Position numbers and translations under genes: made by a program. Under the pieces are notes generated by a model. The model did no database searches and had not been told where the DNA came from. It worked only from the letters and a program-made list of their open reading frames with translations. From Adiantum capillus-veneris (Eukaryota > Streptophyta > Polypodiopsida > Polypodiales > Pteridaceae): a stretch of 64,000 nucleotides of DNA. Of the stretch, positions 1 through 15,035 are shown in pieces. The first letter of the stretch is position 1; every line of letters begins with the position of its first letter. The stretch lies in NCBI GenBank assembly GCA_014529385.2, contig CM043942.1:112748141-112812140 (forward strand), written 5' to 3'.

Positions 1-210
1 GAGCATCTGGAACATGTGTTCCCATAAGATCTTAGGCCGACTGGATGAGCTCCTTGCACATTTTCAACCTCTCTTTTTCATACCTTGGATGAGGATATAT
101 TAGCAATCTATCCTCTTGGGTTTGATTGGGTTTTAGCTTAGCTTCATAGATCTTCAAAATTGCATCTAAAGATTCAAAGACTTTGTCGACCAAGACTGAA
201 CCTCCCGAGT
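1..210 (-). other. Unrecognised open reading segment at window edge
   Basis: Read on the minus strand, about 55 codons are open from about position 200 down to 40. A single TAA follows, and the frame is then open again to the window edge. The predicted peptide is rich in Lys/Glu/Leu and looks like ordinary soluble protein rather than low complexity. Homology to the neighbouring gypsy element stops at about position 211, so this DNA is either the sequence into which that element is broken or another element joined to it. I do not recognise the family. It could be a gag fragment or an exon that continues outside the window. Confidence 0.3.
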
Positions 211-518
211 TAGATAAATCCTAATCATTAGTCCGTTTGCTAGCGGGCAGAGGATCCCTATTTTATCCTATGACATCATTTAGAATCGATGACTAATCCA
301 TTTGGTGCTTGAGATACTTAGCTACCGCAAGCATGTCTGCACATTAGTCTGTATCAATCTTCCATAGTAGAGTGACAAGCTCTACTTGGTGTTTGGGAGA
401 TGTTGTTTCCACAAACATGATCCTAAGCATGCATACTTCTTAACATTTGTGCAAAATAAAGAAAAAGAGAGTCTTATAAGGCATAAACATTGATCATTTA
501 AAACATATTTACGTTTGC

Positions 519-2020
519 TTACTCTAGGGAATCATTGTAAGCATTGACAAGGTTTAGGTTATCCTTTAATTGTATGCCTAGCATCCATCTAGCATCTTCA
601 AAAGGATAATTCTTAAACTTAATAAGATACCGTTGGATAATCTTACTGCCTCTCAATACCTTGTCTCCGTGTTGGAGAATGGACTCGGGCTGCAATACCT
701 ATTCTTGGTCTTCAATGTCCGATGGGTCTTCTATGGTTGCTTCTTGGGGTGGCACTCCTTGGTAAGACTTTAACAGGCTCACATGGAAAGCATTGTGTAT
801 GAGCCAGTGGTTGGGCAACTTGGGTTGATAAGCCATCTCATTGATTGGCTTAAGAATCTGAAAGGGACCATAGTACCTTTTTGCTAGTTCAGCATAGTAC
901 TTTTGGTGTCCCGTAGGATTCTTGCTCGTCGCGTGCCTTAACCGAGCCTTGGGAAATTTAAGCAAGACCCAATCATTTTTTTAAAAGGTTAGGGCTCTTA
1001 TGTGCTTGTTAGCAGCAGCCTTCTGCCTTTGCTGTGAGATGGATATAGCATCTTTAATCTTTTGAAAAGGTTTTTGTAGGTCACGGCTATATTTATCTGC
1101 AACAAAGATCTTCCCATGTACTTTAAGTAGCAAGGGACTTTTTTATCTTCCCTCAATTACCTCAAAAGGTTCTTTTCTCGTGGATGTATGTACTGTGTTA
1201 TTGTAAACATACTCCACTAAAGGTAAGTATTTCTCCCATTGGGACCTTTGATCTACTTCAGTGACATAAGCTTTTAGTAGATCAAGAATTGTTAGGTTAG
1301 CTATCTCACTTTGGCCATCCGTTTGCAGGTGATAGGCCGAAGAGAAATTTTGCCTTATACCTAAATTCTCAAAAAGACCCTTCCAAAAATTGCTGGTCAT
1401 TCTAGGATCTCTATCCGATACTATTGACATTGGCAAGAAGTGGTACTTAAAGACATGTGATATAAAGAGGGTTGGCATTTGATGGGCCTTAATAGTCTTT
1501 TTGACAGGTATGAAATGTGCTTGTTTGCTGTACCAGTCTACTATTATCCATATTCCTTTATTCCCATGGATAGACTTAAGCAATCCAAAGATAAAATCCA
1601 TGGATATGCTCTCTGAGGGTGAGTTAAAGATTGGCAAAGGTTGAAGAAAACCAGGTTGCTTCCCTCTATCAAATTTCGTCTTTTGGCAAACCACACATTT
1701 TGAAACATACTCTTATATGTTCGCTTTCATGGTAGTCCAATAGAAGTACATTTATATCCCTCTTAGGGTAGCTTGAATCCCTCTATGCCCCGCATATGGA
1801 GGAGCATGAGATTCATAAATTAATTTCTCACGTAGTGAGTTAGTAACGCATAGCCTATTACCATAGAGAAAATAACCATCTTGTAGGGTAAATGGTTCCT
1901 CTTTCTTCCCTAGTGCAAAGGCCGACATCACATCATTGAAATCGGGATCGATAGCGTACTCATCTATCATACAAGATAGATCATTGTGAGTTGCTATGGA
2001 AACCTCATTCACTCTCGGTT
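519..2020 (-). pseudogene. gypsy-1 integrase and chromodomain, decayed
   Basis: This is the C-terminal part of the gypsy-1 polyprotein. From 2012 downward it begins with the end of RNase H and the H2C2 zinc-binding region (YESHAPPYAGHRG, later KCVVCQK). The integrase core follows with a D,D-35-E triad: Asp in SISMDF, Asp in SDRDPRMTSNFW, and Glu in QTDGQSE. The segment 699-965 is the linker that ends in the HNAFHVSLLK motif. The chromodomain ends at the stop at 519-521, after a stretch matching residues such as YLIKFKNYPFEDARW in gypsy-2. Integrase joins the cDNA to the host genome, and chromodomains of this group bind histone marks. The frame is broken near 970-1140, 1700-1750 and 690. Confidence 0.85.
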
Positions 2021-3229
2021 GTCTTGAGAGTGCATCGGCTACTTGATTATGCTTGCCAGCAATGTGAGCAATATGAAAATGAAATTACGAAAGGAAATTT
2101 TCCCACCTCATTTGTTTGTCGGAGAGCTTGGTCTGCGTCATGAAGTACTTAAGGCTTTGGTGATCCGTTCGCAGAATGAAAGGAGTCCCCAATAAATAGT
2201 GCTTCCAAGTGTCTAGGGCATGTAGAACTACTAACAGTTCCTTTTCATATATGCCTAGAGCTTGCTCAACTGGGTCGAACCTTCGACTTTCATATGCTAT
2301 GGCATGCCCTTCTTGGAGCAGCATGTCTCCAAGGCAATCACCACAAGCGTCGCATTGGACCTCAAACAACTTTAAGAGATCCGGTAGTGTAAGCACAAGT
2401 TGAGAGATAAGTTTCTCTTTAAGCTTTTCAAAAGCAGTGTTCTCCTTGGTAGATCATGCATACTTAATGTTCTTTTTTGTTAGGTCATGCAATGGTCCTG
2501 CTAATGAGTGAGAATTTTTCTATGAAGCGTCTATAGTATGTACACATACATATAAAGATTCTTAATTCATGCAGATTCGTTGGATTGGGCCATGCTTTTA
2601 TTACTTCTAACTTTGATGAATCCATTTGGATGCCATCTTTAGAGATAATATGACCTGAATACTGAATCTCTTGTAAGAAAAATTCACTTTTCTTTTGATT
2701 TATGTAAAGCTTATTCTCTCGCAGAACTTTTGAAAAATTACCTAGAGGTGTTGTTTGTGTTCATCCACAGAATTGGAGTAGATGAGTATATCATCAAAGA
2801 ACACTCCAATGTAACTGCGATGAGGCCCAAAGAGCTTCTCCATCATGCAGTTGAATGTAGTTGGTGCATGGTCAAGCCAAAAGACCTGACAATAAATTCG
2901 TAGAGACCAAACGTAGTGAAAAATGCGGTATTTACAATGTCTTAATCCACTATCCTTATTAGGTGATAGCCACTTTTTAGGACAATCCTACTGAAGTAGG
3001 TCGATCCTTGTAGCTTATCAAATAGGTCTTCTACCCACGAAACGGGAAACTTGTTTTTGATAGTGATCCTATTTAGTGCTCTATAGTCGATACACATACG
3101 ATATGTGCCATCTTTCTTTTGCAGTAATAAAACTGGTGAACAAAATAGAGATGAACTAGGCCTAACCATTCCTTTTTCAACCAACTCATGCACTTGCCGC
3201 ATAATTTCCTCTTGTTGAGCTTGAGAAAC
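2021..3229 (-). pseudogene. gypsy-1 reverse transcriptase and RNase H, decayed
   Basis: Residues typical of Ty3/gypsy reverse transcriptase are read from 3229 downward (VHELVEKGMVRPSSS, YRMCIDYRALNRIT, QGSTYFSRI). The first catalytic Asp of the palm (FSKIDLKSGYHQI in relatives) is Val here. The FFDD catalytic pair is intact at about 2790-2800. RNase H follows at 2085-2396, with the FEVQCDA start and HYLLGTPFILRTDHQSL. Several frameshifts and stops separate the parts, for example at 2940 and near 2870. The loss of a catalytic Asp means this copy could not have polymerised even if the frame were open. Confidence 0.85.
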
Positions 3230-5365
3230 TCAATATGGAGGTTTATTAGGCAGTGAGCTTCCTGGAAGAAGCTCAATTGCATGGTCATCATCCCCTCGTT
3301 TTGGAGGCAATTCATTAGGGACGTAATCAACAAAAACATCTTGGAATTCATTAAGGAAATTAGATAACCCTATTTCTTTTTTATTCCCTTTATTTTTATT
3401 TGACAAAACATTAGGTTCATTTTGAGAGTCTTTTACAAATATCATGTACACGGAAATAGAGCTCTTTATTGACTTATCAAAAGCTTGCTTATGTACAAGA
3501 GGTAAAGTGTTAGCTGACTCGTTAGCATATATGTACATGTCTTTGTCCCTGTACTTAAAGTAAATTTTCCTTTCAGGGAACTTGATGTTGTCTGCCATGC
3601 GATCAAACCATGGTGCCCCTAGAATTACATCTTCATGCTTCAGGGAAGAGATGAATAAATCCTCTTTGTCCACATAGTTTTGGACATGAAGCCTCAATTT
3701 TCTAATTAAAGGAGTAATTGAGACTTCTTCTCCCTTGAAAGCACCATTGGCTGGTAGGGTATCTCCCATCTCAAAGGCTTGGATGCCTAGCTTAGTGGCC
3801 AACTCCGTGGATATGAAATTGTGAGTAGAGCCATTGTCGAAGAGAATGAAAGCATCATGTTCTCTTACCTTTTCCCAAGCATGGCATAGAGGAGATCCTT
3901 TGTGATGAGCATTTTCTTCTTGACCTTCAACTATGGAAGCTCTAGGAGGTTCATTGTGTGTGTTCTTTTGTGGGCAGGCACGATAAGCATGCCCTTGCTC
4001 CCCACATTTGAAACAATGGTTATCCTTGCGATAGCGCTCTAGCTCTTCACGATAGAGTCTATTTTTGCCTTTGTAGCCTCCCTTCTCCTTAGCTTTGTTA
4101 TTGTTGAAGTTTCCCTTGGGAGACTTCTGGACATGGTCCTTCCCCTTAGGCTCATTACGGTCTTTGCTTTCCATGGGCTTAAGATTTTTCTTAGCCCCTT
4201 GTTGGAAGTGGATTTGTGAAGCCACCATAGTATGGTGTATGACCGCTGAATTAGTGTGAGGCCTTTGGGAGTTGACCATATCTTCACATAAACCCGCACA
4301 AAATTGTTGTTTTTGCTCTCCAAAATCTATCTTTTTGTAGACAGTGGCTTTGAGATGTAAATCCCAAAACTTTTCTACATATTTGTGGATAGATTTGTAG
4401 GGAGAAAGCTTCAAGCTTCACCATTCGGTGAGCACTTTGTCTTTGACATCGCTAGCCAAAATCTACTTCATAATGGAAGCTCTTAAAGATTTCCATGTTT
4501 GTGGAGCTTCACCGTTTTCTCATAGGCTAGACCACCATTGCTTGGCGGACTTTTGGAGATGAATGGCTACATGACGTATCTTATAGGACTCCGTGAAGCC
4601 CTCATCTCCAAATGCTGCATCAAATTGTTGAATAAAGGCCAAGACTTTGTCCGTAGTCCCAAAGGTTCCATCGTAGGTAAGAAAAGAGATACTCTCCTTG
4701 AACTGTTTGAGTTTGGATGACCTCTTCCAAGCGGCATAGGATTTCCTGTGGACTCTCCTTTTGAGTTCTTTGGGAGCTGCACCATCACTTCCTTCAGAAG
4801 AGGAGGAGGATGATGAAGATGGAGAAGAGGGTGACCTCTTTCTCGCCTTTTTCTTCTCATACTTTCTTTCTTCCTTCTTTGAACTATGGTGACAAGGACT
4901 ATGTGATGGTCTTCTCCGTTTAGGGGGTGTTGGAGAGCGTTTTGCTCGCCGTCTTCGTGGTGCCATCTCTATCGAGGTGGTGGCAGATTCATTTCTTTCT
5001 TGTTCTTTTGGTGGGGGCTTTACGGTTGAGATTTGGGCTCTCCTTTTGTGAGGGAGTTGCCCCATCAACTTGTAAGCTTTTGAGCCCTTCATATGGGTCC
5101 TCCTCTTCTTTCATCGTAGAGAGCCCTCTTTTAGAAATCTCACTAGGAGCTTTCATAGGCACTCCCTCTTCTAGGTGAGGATAAGGAGAATCCCATGGAT
5201 GTTTAATTGTTGTTGCACTTCTCCTTGGAGGGATGGGTTGCCCGTGGCTTGTTGAAGCCTAGTAACAAGATAGTTCACAAACATAGGGGCATCATTAGTA
5301 GCTTGATCATTAGCAAAATCAAATCCATCCACATTAATTTCACTCTATCTACCAATGTCAGCCAT
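3230..5365 (-). pseudogene. gypsy-1 gag and aspartic protease, decayed
   Basis: The likely gag start is the ATG at 5365, where the peptide begins MADIGR and then meets a stop. It aligns with the gypsy-2 gag start at 47365. A very basic Arg/Ser/Pro-rich segment follows from about 4966, then the gag core (SISFLTYDGTFG, KVLAFIQQFDAAFGDEGF, SAKQWWSSL). The open frame from 4414 to 3230 carries a CCHC knuckle (CFKCGEQGHAYRAC, near 4015-3974) that binds RNA. It also carries a protease motif (LFDNGSTHNFIS, near 3840) in which Asp-Asn-Gly replaces the usual Asp-Ser/Thr-Gly. The frame stops at TGA at 3230, where an Arg codon is expected. A frameshift near 4430-4520 separates gag core from knuckle. Confidence 0.88.
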
Positions 5366-5769
5366 TCTAACTAAGTTTTAGGTGTAAATTTTTACTTGTA
5401 CTTTGGCACTTCAAGCCCTAGTTTCTACTCCTCTTTACTTTCAAAGATAAGCCTCAAGCATCTATACCCGTGGCTCAAAATATCATTAATTGCAAGGAAT
5501 AGAAGAGAGGGTTTAGCATAGCCCAGTCGGGCACCGGTTCCTATCAAGCTTCTAGTAGCTCAATAATTGTTAAGCCGTAGGCAAGCCCCTTGGGACTCCA
5601 TTATTAAGACCATAGCTCTCAACAGTGATACCTCGTTAACTGCATGAAGAAGGCGCATCTCAAGGATAACCAATCTCTATTCTACTTACCCTCATGCAAT
5701 TAATAATACCAACCATTTGTAACAAGCTTGAAAACCTCTCTTCTTCAGCAAGAAAAGAGAGACCGATAG

Positions 5770-5781
5770 ATTCGATACCAA
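5770..5781 (-). other. gypsy-1 primer binding site (initiator Met tRNA type)
   Basis: Directly inside the LTR, the minus strand reads TTGGTATCGAATC. The plant initiator-Met tRNA complement is TGGTATCAGAGC, so the first nine bases agree and the rest has decayed. The position next to the LTR end supports the call. Confidence 0.7.
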
Positions 5782-7446
5782 TGTAACATTTAATGGTCTA
5801 AATAGCTTGTAAATAGCGAAAATTAACTTAACATAGTGAGCATTTCATTAAGAACAAGTTCCTAATGAGCATAGAAGAGTGCTTGGTTTGAGATAGCAAC
5901 ATTAGCATAAAACCTAATTAGTTTGGCATAACAATACTTGAAAGAGGGAGAGAAATAGAACAATTGACAACTATTGTGAGGACCGGATTTACATGGACCG
6001 CGGTCCCCCTCCATTAGGCATTTGTATTATAGCTTCTCCCATTAAGAGAGACTTTGTACAATACAATTCTTTGTGCTCCTTGGTAAAAACTCGTTGGTGC
6101 AATGAAGATGGAAGCTTCATGCACCAAACTTACACGTGATAACACATAACATCAATTCCCTCACGGTCTCAAACCCAAGACCTCACACACCTTTGAAGAT
6201 GGTGAGAGCTATCGGGGTATGAGAGTAGATCTAGAGGAAGAAGGAGTATTCTTACAAGAAAGAAGTATTTCTCCTCACATAATCACTCCTAATATCTTAG
6301 CATAGCTTAGTAATTAGCATGGTAGAGGAGATGAGCATGCATTGGAGCTCGTCTCTTGGTTGGATTTTCATCACAAGCCAAGAGTTTGTTGGTGTAGTCC
6401 TCCCTTCTGACAAGATTGGAATAGATGAAGAGCTTTCCATTAAAGCTTGAGAAGGAGATATACTTTCTTTACTTTGCACATGAGCATGTGTGAGTGTGTG
6501 CGGAATAATGCCTTCACAAATCAATCCCCCTCTCTCATCTTGGTTGACCTCTATTGCAATTTACTCATGTTGGCTTCCTATTGGCCCTTGAAAAGTTTAA
6601 CCAATAGCATTTGAGCAAGCTCTTTACTCTTGCTGGCTTCCTATTGTCCTGTGAAAAGTTTAGCCAATAGCATTTGAGAGGCCCTCAAGATCCTTGTGAC
6701 AAGTGTCCATACTTTTTCCCTTTTGTAAAAGCTCAAATAATTAATTTAATTATCTGAATTCCTATTGGACCTTTTAGTCTTCTGGCCAATAGGAATTAAG
6801 CAAATTTATGGGCTGCTTAATTCTCATTGGACCTTTTGACAGTCCAATAATATTTTAGGGAGACTAATTTTTATTGGTTTATTTTTTAAGCATTTATAAA
6901 ATAAGAAATTTAATTTACACTAGCTGAGACCTCATTGGTCCACCTCTATGTCCATCCAATAGGATTCACGCAAGAATGGGGGGTTTTCCTGCAAGCCTGA
7001 CATGTGTCCTATTTGCTTTGTGGAAAGGTAAACTGATGTGTGTGTGTGAGAGAGAGAGAGAGTGTGTGTGTTGTCTCTTTCCCAACTTGCTCACTCTTCT
7101 GTCCTTTCCCTGTAGCCACTTTGTGACTTTAGCATTCAACACTTTAGTCACTAAGAGTAGTTCCCATTGCCTAGGACTTTTAGAGTAAAAATTTGGAACT
7201 TTAGCCTTCGGAAGTCTTTAATGGAGTTAAACCTAAGGGTCTTTTAAACTCCACTGGTGCACTTTTCTCTTTAGCAAACCATCCCCATCTGGATCCCTAT
7301 TTCCCCTCCTTTGGATCCCTTGTTGAGACAAGTTCAGTAGCCTTTCCAATATCTAGCCTTTGCTCCCCTTGGTATCTCCCCATATTAAATGATCAATTTA
7401 AAATGAGAAAATCATTTGGGAAAGTAGATATTAGGTTTTAATGACA
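5782..7446 (-). repeat. gypsy-1 5' LTR
   Basis: This 1,665-bp LTR begins (minus strand) with TGTCATTAAAACC at 7446 and ends with TGTTACA at 5782. It has the same TG...CA ends and much the same sequence as the LTRs of gypsy-2, including a GT/GA microsatellite near 7018-7070. The bases outside the outer end (7447-7451) are AAAAG, but the partner target duplication cannot be checked because the other end of the element is missing. Confidence 0.9.
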
Positions 7447-9985
<2,539 letters not shown>

Positions 9986-10475
9986 TCAATGGGCTGAAAT
10001 ACAAATTATGGAGATAAGGATTAAAATGTCCTCTAGATAAAAGTCATGCTCATGACCTTTAAATGAGGGTGGGAAGAGAGTGGTGCGCGGTGGATTTAGC
10101 AAACCCTTATGGGGTGTTTCATCTATTAATAAAGTGTTGATATCATCATATGGGACATGGATTTGGAAAAAAGGTTTATAGTATAGGAATACATCTGGTT
10201 CCATAGGATGGTAGTGGCCATCAATGAAAACACACTCCTTCTGCGAATACAAAGAATCAAATTGTGAACATTTTATTCTTGCTACATTGCAAAAACCATA
10301 TTTACAAGGGAATTGAGGTTTCTCTGCAGCATAGAGGACCATATCGCAACCAAAAACCTTGGAATTAGAAACTGTATAAATCCTTGGTTCCCAAAGGTGC
10401 ACAGGTTGACAAGTTCTACATGGGGATCATACGGATCTCAAAACAACAACAATCCGTTGACATCCAAAAACAATC
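9986..10475 (-). pseudogene. FCP1/NIF-type HAD phosphatase domain, frameshifted
   Basis: On the minus strand a HAD motif I is seen at about 10473-10441 (FLDVNGLLL, the D-x-N/D-x pattern), immediately followed by a TGA. In the same frame a little later comes VAIWSSM, like the W-S-S motif II of FCP1-type domains. After a frame change, the open stretch down to 9986 contains NTLLIDETPHKGLLNPP and TLFPPSF. These match the C-terminal signature of plant FCP1-like domains (usually L-I-D-D-S-P-x-K-x-x-x-N-P-P). Glu replaces the second Asp of the usual DD pair. Such proteins dephosphorylate Ser/Thr targets such as the RNA polymerase II tail. The stop, the frame change and the altered residue argue for a pseudogene. 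The match is from memory of the family, so the call is moderate. Confidence 0.5.
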
Positions 10476-12838
10476 ATGTCAATGTCTAGCAAAGGTCCAT
10501 ACTAGATTTTCTTGTTGTGGAGGTTGTCTTTTCCAGTGTTGACATCCTCGAGCTTGTTCTCGCCAATCCCTTCGTCTTCTGTTGTTTGAGACTCTTGTGT
10601 CTCCAATGTTGAGGGCTCCATTGCACCTGAATTAGCTTCTAATGTGCTATGATCTGTTTGTGTGTCAGGCATAAATGACTCTTGATTTTCAAGCTCAACA
10701 GGTGGAATTGTGGTAGAGGGAGTTTCAACATTTATTTCCTTGTCATCCCCTCAATTTGTGTGATCTTGATCCTATGTGGGGTTCCCCTCATCTAGAATTT
10801 TATCCTTGTCAAACTCTCACTCTGCAGCATTTCTCTTCTCAAAGTTTCTCCCTCCTCTTGCTCCTGTCCTTTCTCAAGTGTTCTTATGAAATCTGTTTGT
10901 TGTTGTCCCTCATCAGTCATCGTCGTTAGCTCTACAATGTGGTCATCCAATAGGGTATGTTCTGCATCCATGCTCACTGGATGTAAAATTGCAAGCAACT
11001 GCTTGATTAGGGTCGCATGGTATCAGTGCAAATACTGTACGGTGTACTTCTCCAATGCACTCTACAAAAGACAAAACAAAAATAAAAAGGAATTGAGACA
11101 CATTTTTGTCCAAACAGTCACAATGTTATGGTAATGTTGTGCAAAATGCATACCTTTGACATGAATTGATTCAGTGCAAAAAAGCTATGCAGTATATACT
11201 CAACATGGAGGAGGCACCTCCGTCCGCACGAGTTGGCATTCGTCTGTTAAGGCACCAAGACTTCCTTAATTTATGACATGTACGACTCTAGATTTTCACA
11301 TAGCCTTCCATATACGTGCAACAATTTTTTTGCATCTGCAAGCAGGAGGAATTGGTATGAACCCAACACAATAATTGTCTCCATACTTTATCCAAATAAA
11401 ACCAATTTATAATTCTCAATACTCACAGTCTTAATTTTGGATGCATTCTCGGGATTGAGTTTAGTGTCCAGACAACTGGCTTGTCAAGTTCAATGCAAAC
11501 GAGACTCTAGTGGTGGTTACTCTCATATGGAAAAATTATGGTTGTTACTTGCAACATTGGACAATGGGCAAGCCACTTCTCGAATGTGTCGATAGGGGTG
11601 TTTTTCATTCTAAGAAAGACATAAATTTGGGAATCCAAGATATATATGTTTGCATGACTTTGTGCAGGTAGCTGGCTCTTCATCAAACTACAAGACAATT
11701 ACTAGTTGTTAGTCTCTAGCCTCAAGGCTGAATAAAAATATGCTGAGGCTAGTGAAAGCATCTTACTTCAGGAAGATATATACAGTTGAATCCATGATTT
11801 GAGAATCTAATGCAAGTCTTCTTATACCATCTTCTGGTTGTATATCTACTATTAATCCTTCCTCCATAGATGATAGAATTTTGTTGTTGCTGACTTCTTC
11901 TATAGCATTTTCTGCCATTTTCCTTCTCTTTTAGTTTACTCATCTCCTCTGCACGCCAATTTTGCTGCTCATCGTGGCCCTGGTATTCACATCCTGGGTG
12001 ACTTCTACAATATTCACCTCTTCTTGTCGCCTTGATGGAGGAATAAGCATAATTTCCATCATTTTATTCTCTATGATGCATTGGGCTGGGGTAGCTTATC
12101 ATATCTCCACCTAACTCTTTTCAAAGTTCCACTATCCTTGTCCATAATCGTTACCTTGTGTGCATGTCCTGCAAAAATTGTTATGTCATTAAAATATTCT
12201 AGCAAAAAAAAAATCCTACCTAATGTAAGAAATTAGAAGCTTGCATTTGTATCCCTACCGAGTTTGACGGATACGCTTCTTTTAAGCTTCACCACTTGAA
12301 GATACCATAAACATTGCATGTCTCTTGTGCTTGCGAATGTGATAGCCAAATGGAATGTGTGTGAGATGATTGATTCACCGATGCATATTATGTGCAATGT
12401 GTTGTAGCTAAACAAAATTGTCTAGCCGGTGCTCTTGCTCCATTTTTGATGCTCTACTTTTTTATTAAGCTTCACCATATCATCGTTTAGCTGCTTCGTC
12501 TTCTCGTTGGCTTCCTCTCTAACTTGTTGCATGTCTTTCATGTACTTCTCTTGCAATGACAAATAGAAATCAAAGAGATGTTTTCTTGCTTCCCTTTCAT
12601 TGACAAAAGTTGAATACAATCTCCAGCAGTAGCCAAACAATTTGTCTCTCCTATCTCCAATAAAACGCAGTAGCTCAGTCACGTTACAAAAGGGCGGTGA
12701 TGCATTGGTCATTAGATCACCATGGTAAATATGGCCATCAAACCATACGTTGATTGCCTTGCACCTAAGGTTCCATAGTTGATCTGCAGCATTAGGATTA
12801 GATGTGCCAAGTCGCACAATAGCATAGTCCTGCTCCAA
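10476..12838 (-). other. Minus-strand coding-like fragments upstream of the FCP1-like domain
   Basis: Several protein-like blocks are read on the minus strand. 12422-12838 is 138 codons, with a helical, Gln/Lys-rich end (KYMKDMQQVREEANEKTKQ) that could form a coiled coil. 11507-11698 is 63 codons. 11170-11345 contains two stops. 10792-11060 has an acidic Gln/Glu-rich tail and one stop. 10500-10790 is Ser/Thr/Glu-rich. All could be exons of one old gene leading into the HAD domain at 9986-10475, with introns between. I cannot place splice sites with confidence and do not recognise any domain here. Confidence 0.3.
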
Positions 12839-12899
12839 ATCGGCATCTAATCGATATCGCTTTGTCTTGTTAGTAATGTCTTGTAGTGGTAGGGGATTG

Positions 12900-13174
12900 A
12901 ATGAAATTTGTGTTAGCTAATCAAGAAAATTACAGAAAGAATGTGTAACGGTGACTGCTATACAAGTAGGCGAAGCTAGCTATGGAGGGAAGAAGTGGAG
13001 AGTACTCAGAGATAGCAAAAAAAAATTATGTTGTGGAGGGAAAAAAGAGAGGGAGTGTAGCTCAATCTCCTTTGAATTCAAATTATTGACCATGAGTGTA
13101 GAGAGAGAAATGTTGTTGCACATAGAGCTAATGGAGTTTTCCATTGCTCTCACCTAAAGCTGGAGTGGAAGAAG

Positions 13175-13223
<49 letters not shown>

Positions 13224-14300
13224 ATAAAGGCAGAGAGAGTGGGAGAGTGAGTAGAACTGCAACCTTGGAGGATCTGCATTCTGTCAGAAGTAGATAACAA
13301 AGAAAGTCCCCTTACTGATTGGGAGGGGAAAGTGACAAGAGAGAAAAGGGGGGAGAGAGAGAGAGAGAGAGAGAGTTGGTTCACATTTTAGAGAGAGAAT
13401 GCAGTGAGACAATGTGAAAAATCTGCTTTTCTGGCAGGGGGGCTAAAAAGTGCCTCCATTAATGAGATCTAAGTGAGAGAGAGAGTTGTATATGTTAAAG
13501 AGAAAAGAAAGGTGGGAAAAAGACTTTAATCGTTTACTCACCTCTCTTCTAGGCTACTAAATAGACTGTTTTCAAACATAAAATATGGAAATGGCTTTTT
13601 TATAATCTCAACATAGACCTTTTTGCCCTCTCTTTTAGGCTCGGTCAAACTTGGCTTAAGTTTTAAGAATTCCCTTAAACTGCCAAATAAAGAGGCCCTC
13701 CTATACCCCATTCACTTCTTAATGGGGTTACGGTACTTGCAACCATTTCTATGTTGTGCTACATAGAAGGCTTTTGTGGTAACCCTAGAGGTAAATCTTC
13801 AGGGAGTAAATCTTTTAATTACATTCAAAGTTCCTTCAATTGATTAGCAAATTTTGCTTGTTGTGATAACATAGAGGCAACAAGAGAAGGAGAGGAAGAC
13901 AAATGCGGTGTTGAGGAATCATCTGCTAGACTGGAAGTAGTATCAACATCAGATAAAAAATGACGCAAGGAGTAACACAAAACAAGTTCTTCTATTTCAT
14001 TCTATGAAGAGAGATTCATAAGCTTAGATGTACAAATAAGTGGTGAGGGAGGCACATCTTTTTCCTCCAATAGCAGCACATGCACACCATTAGATTCAAA
14101 CATTAGACTATCATTCTTATAGCTTTGATGTAATGAGGACCCATAACCCATGCAACCACTCCCAACTCAAAATCAAATCTTCCCTATTCATATTCATAAT
14201 TTGGAAATCCAAGGTCGTCTGATATCCTTGGATCTCAAGTGGGACCCTTTGATGTGTATATTCCATACCTTAGCTTCATGGTCGTTTATTATAAGGACAA
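12900..14300. repeat. GA-rich microsatellite tracts; otherwise nothing recognised
   Basis: Pure AG runs lie at 13174-13216 and 13350-13375, with scattered GAGAG between them up to 13520. No coding region is convincing. The stretch ends at the left boundary of the CACTA element. Confidence 0.8.
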
Positions 14301-14660
14301 CACTCCAACACGTCGCGCGAATATCGGCGCGTGTACCAATGGGATTGATTTTATTTTTTAAAATGAACTAAGTTGGTATACGCGTCGGTATCTGCCTCGG
14401 AATCAACATGCTTATATACGCGTCGATATATTAAGCGTCGGTATGTATAAACGCTTGTATTTACGTCAATATAAGCGCTGAAATACGCGTCCAAATAAGC
14501 TATTATATGCACGTCGGTATAACCCTCTGAATTGACGATGATATGCGCGTCGGTATGTTCGTCTAAATACGCGCTGGAAATTATAGGTCGTTTCCGACGC
14601 CTATACCGGCGCCTATATAGACGCATATAGCAGTGCCTATACCGACGCCAAAACCTGCAA
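14301..14660. repeat. CACTA left terminus with subterminal motif array
   Basis: From 14378 to 14660 the motif family CGTCGGTAT / CGTCGATAT / CGTCAATAT / CGCCTATA recurs every 15-25 bases in both orientations. The same motif fills 24400-24600 at the right end and 54850-55090 in the broken CACTA copy. Clustered subterminal repeats are a known feature of CACTA elements and serve as protein-binding sites. Confidence 0.75.
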
Positions 14661-15035
14661 AAAAAATTTGGGCAGAGAGGGTTGGCTATTGCTGATGCAT
14701 ATACTGCAGCAACAAAAACCAACCCTCTCTGCCCAAAGGAAGAGTGCAAAAGCAACCGCACTCTACCTTTTTGATTTTTGGACAGAGAGAAGTACTGAAT
14801 GCTACAGCATGTGCTGCAGCAGTAAAAAGCAGCACTCTCTATCCAAAGGAGAAGTGCAAAAGCAATTGCACTCCACTTATGTGCAGAGAGAGTTAGTTGC
14901 TACTGCTACATGTATTGAAGTAGCATAAACCAACTCTCACTACTCAAAAGAGGAGTGCAAAAGCTATGACACTCCACCACTCTGTTTCTCGCTAAAGAGA
15001 GAATTCAAGAACTGTTGATCAAGTACTTATTCAAC

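Larger units (their letters stand above)
211..7446 (-). mobile_element. Ty3/gypsy chromovirus element, 3' truncated (gypsy-1)
   Basis: On the minus strand this stretch reads in order: LTR, primer site, gag with a CCHC knuckle, aspartic protease, reverse transcriptase, RNase H, integrase, chromodomain. That is the gene order of plant chromoviruses. It matches gypsy-2 (45302-54349) almost throughout, so the two are copies of one family in opposite orientation. The 5' LTR is present (5782-7446). The match to gypsy-2 ends about 45 bases before the expected 3' LTR, so the 3' end is deleted or interrupted. Many in-frame stops and frameshifts make it non-autonomous. Confidence 0.93.
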
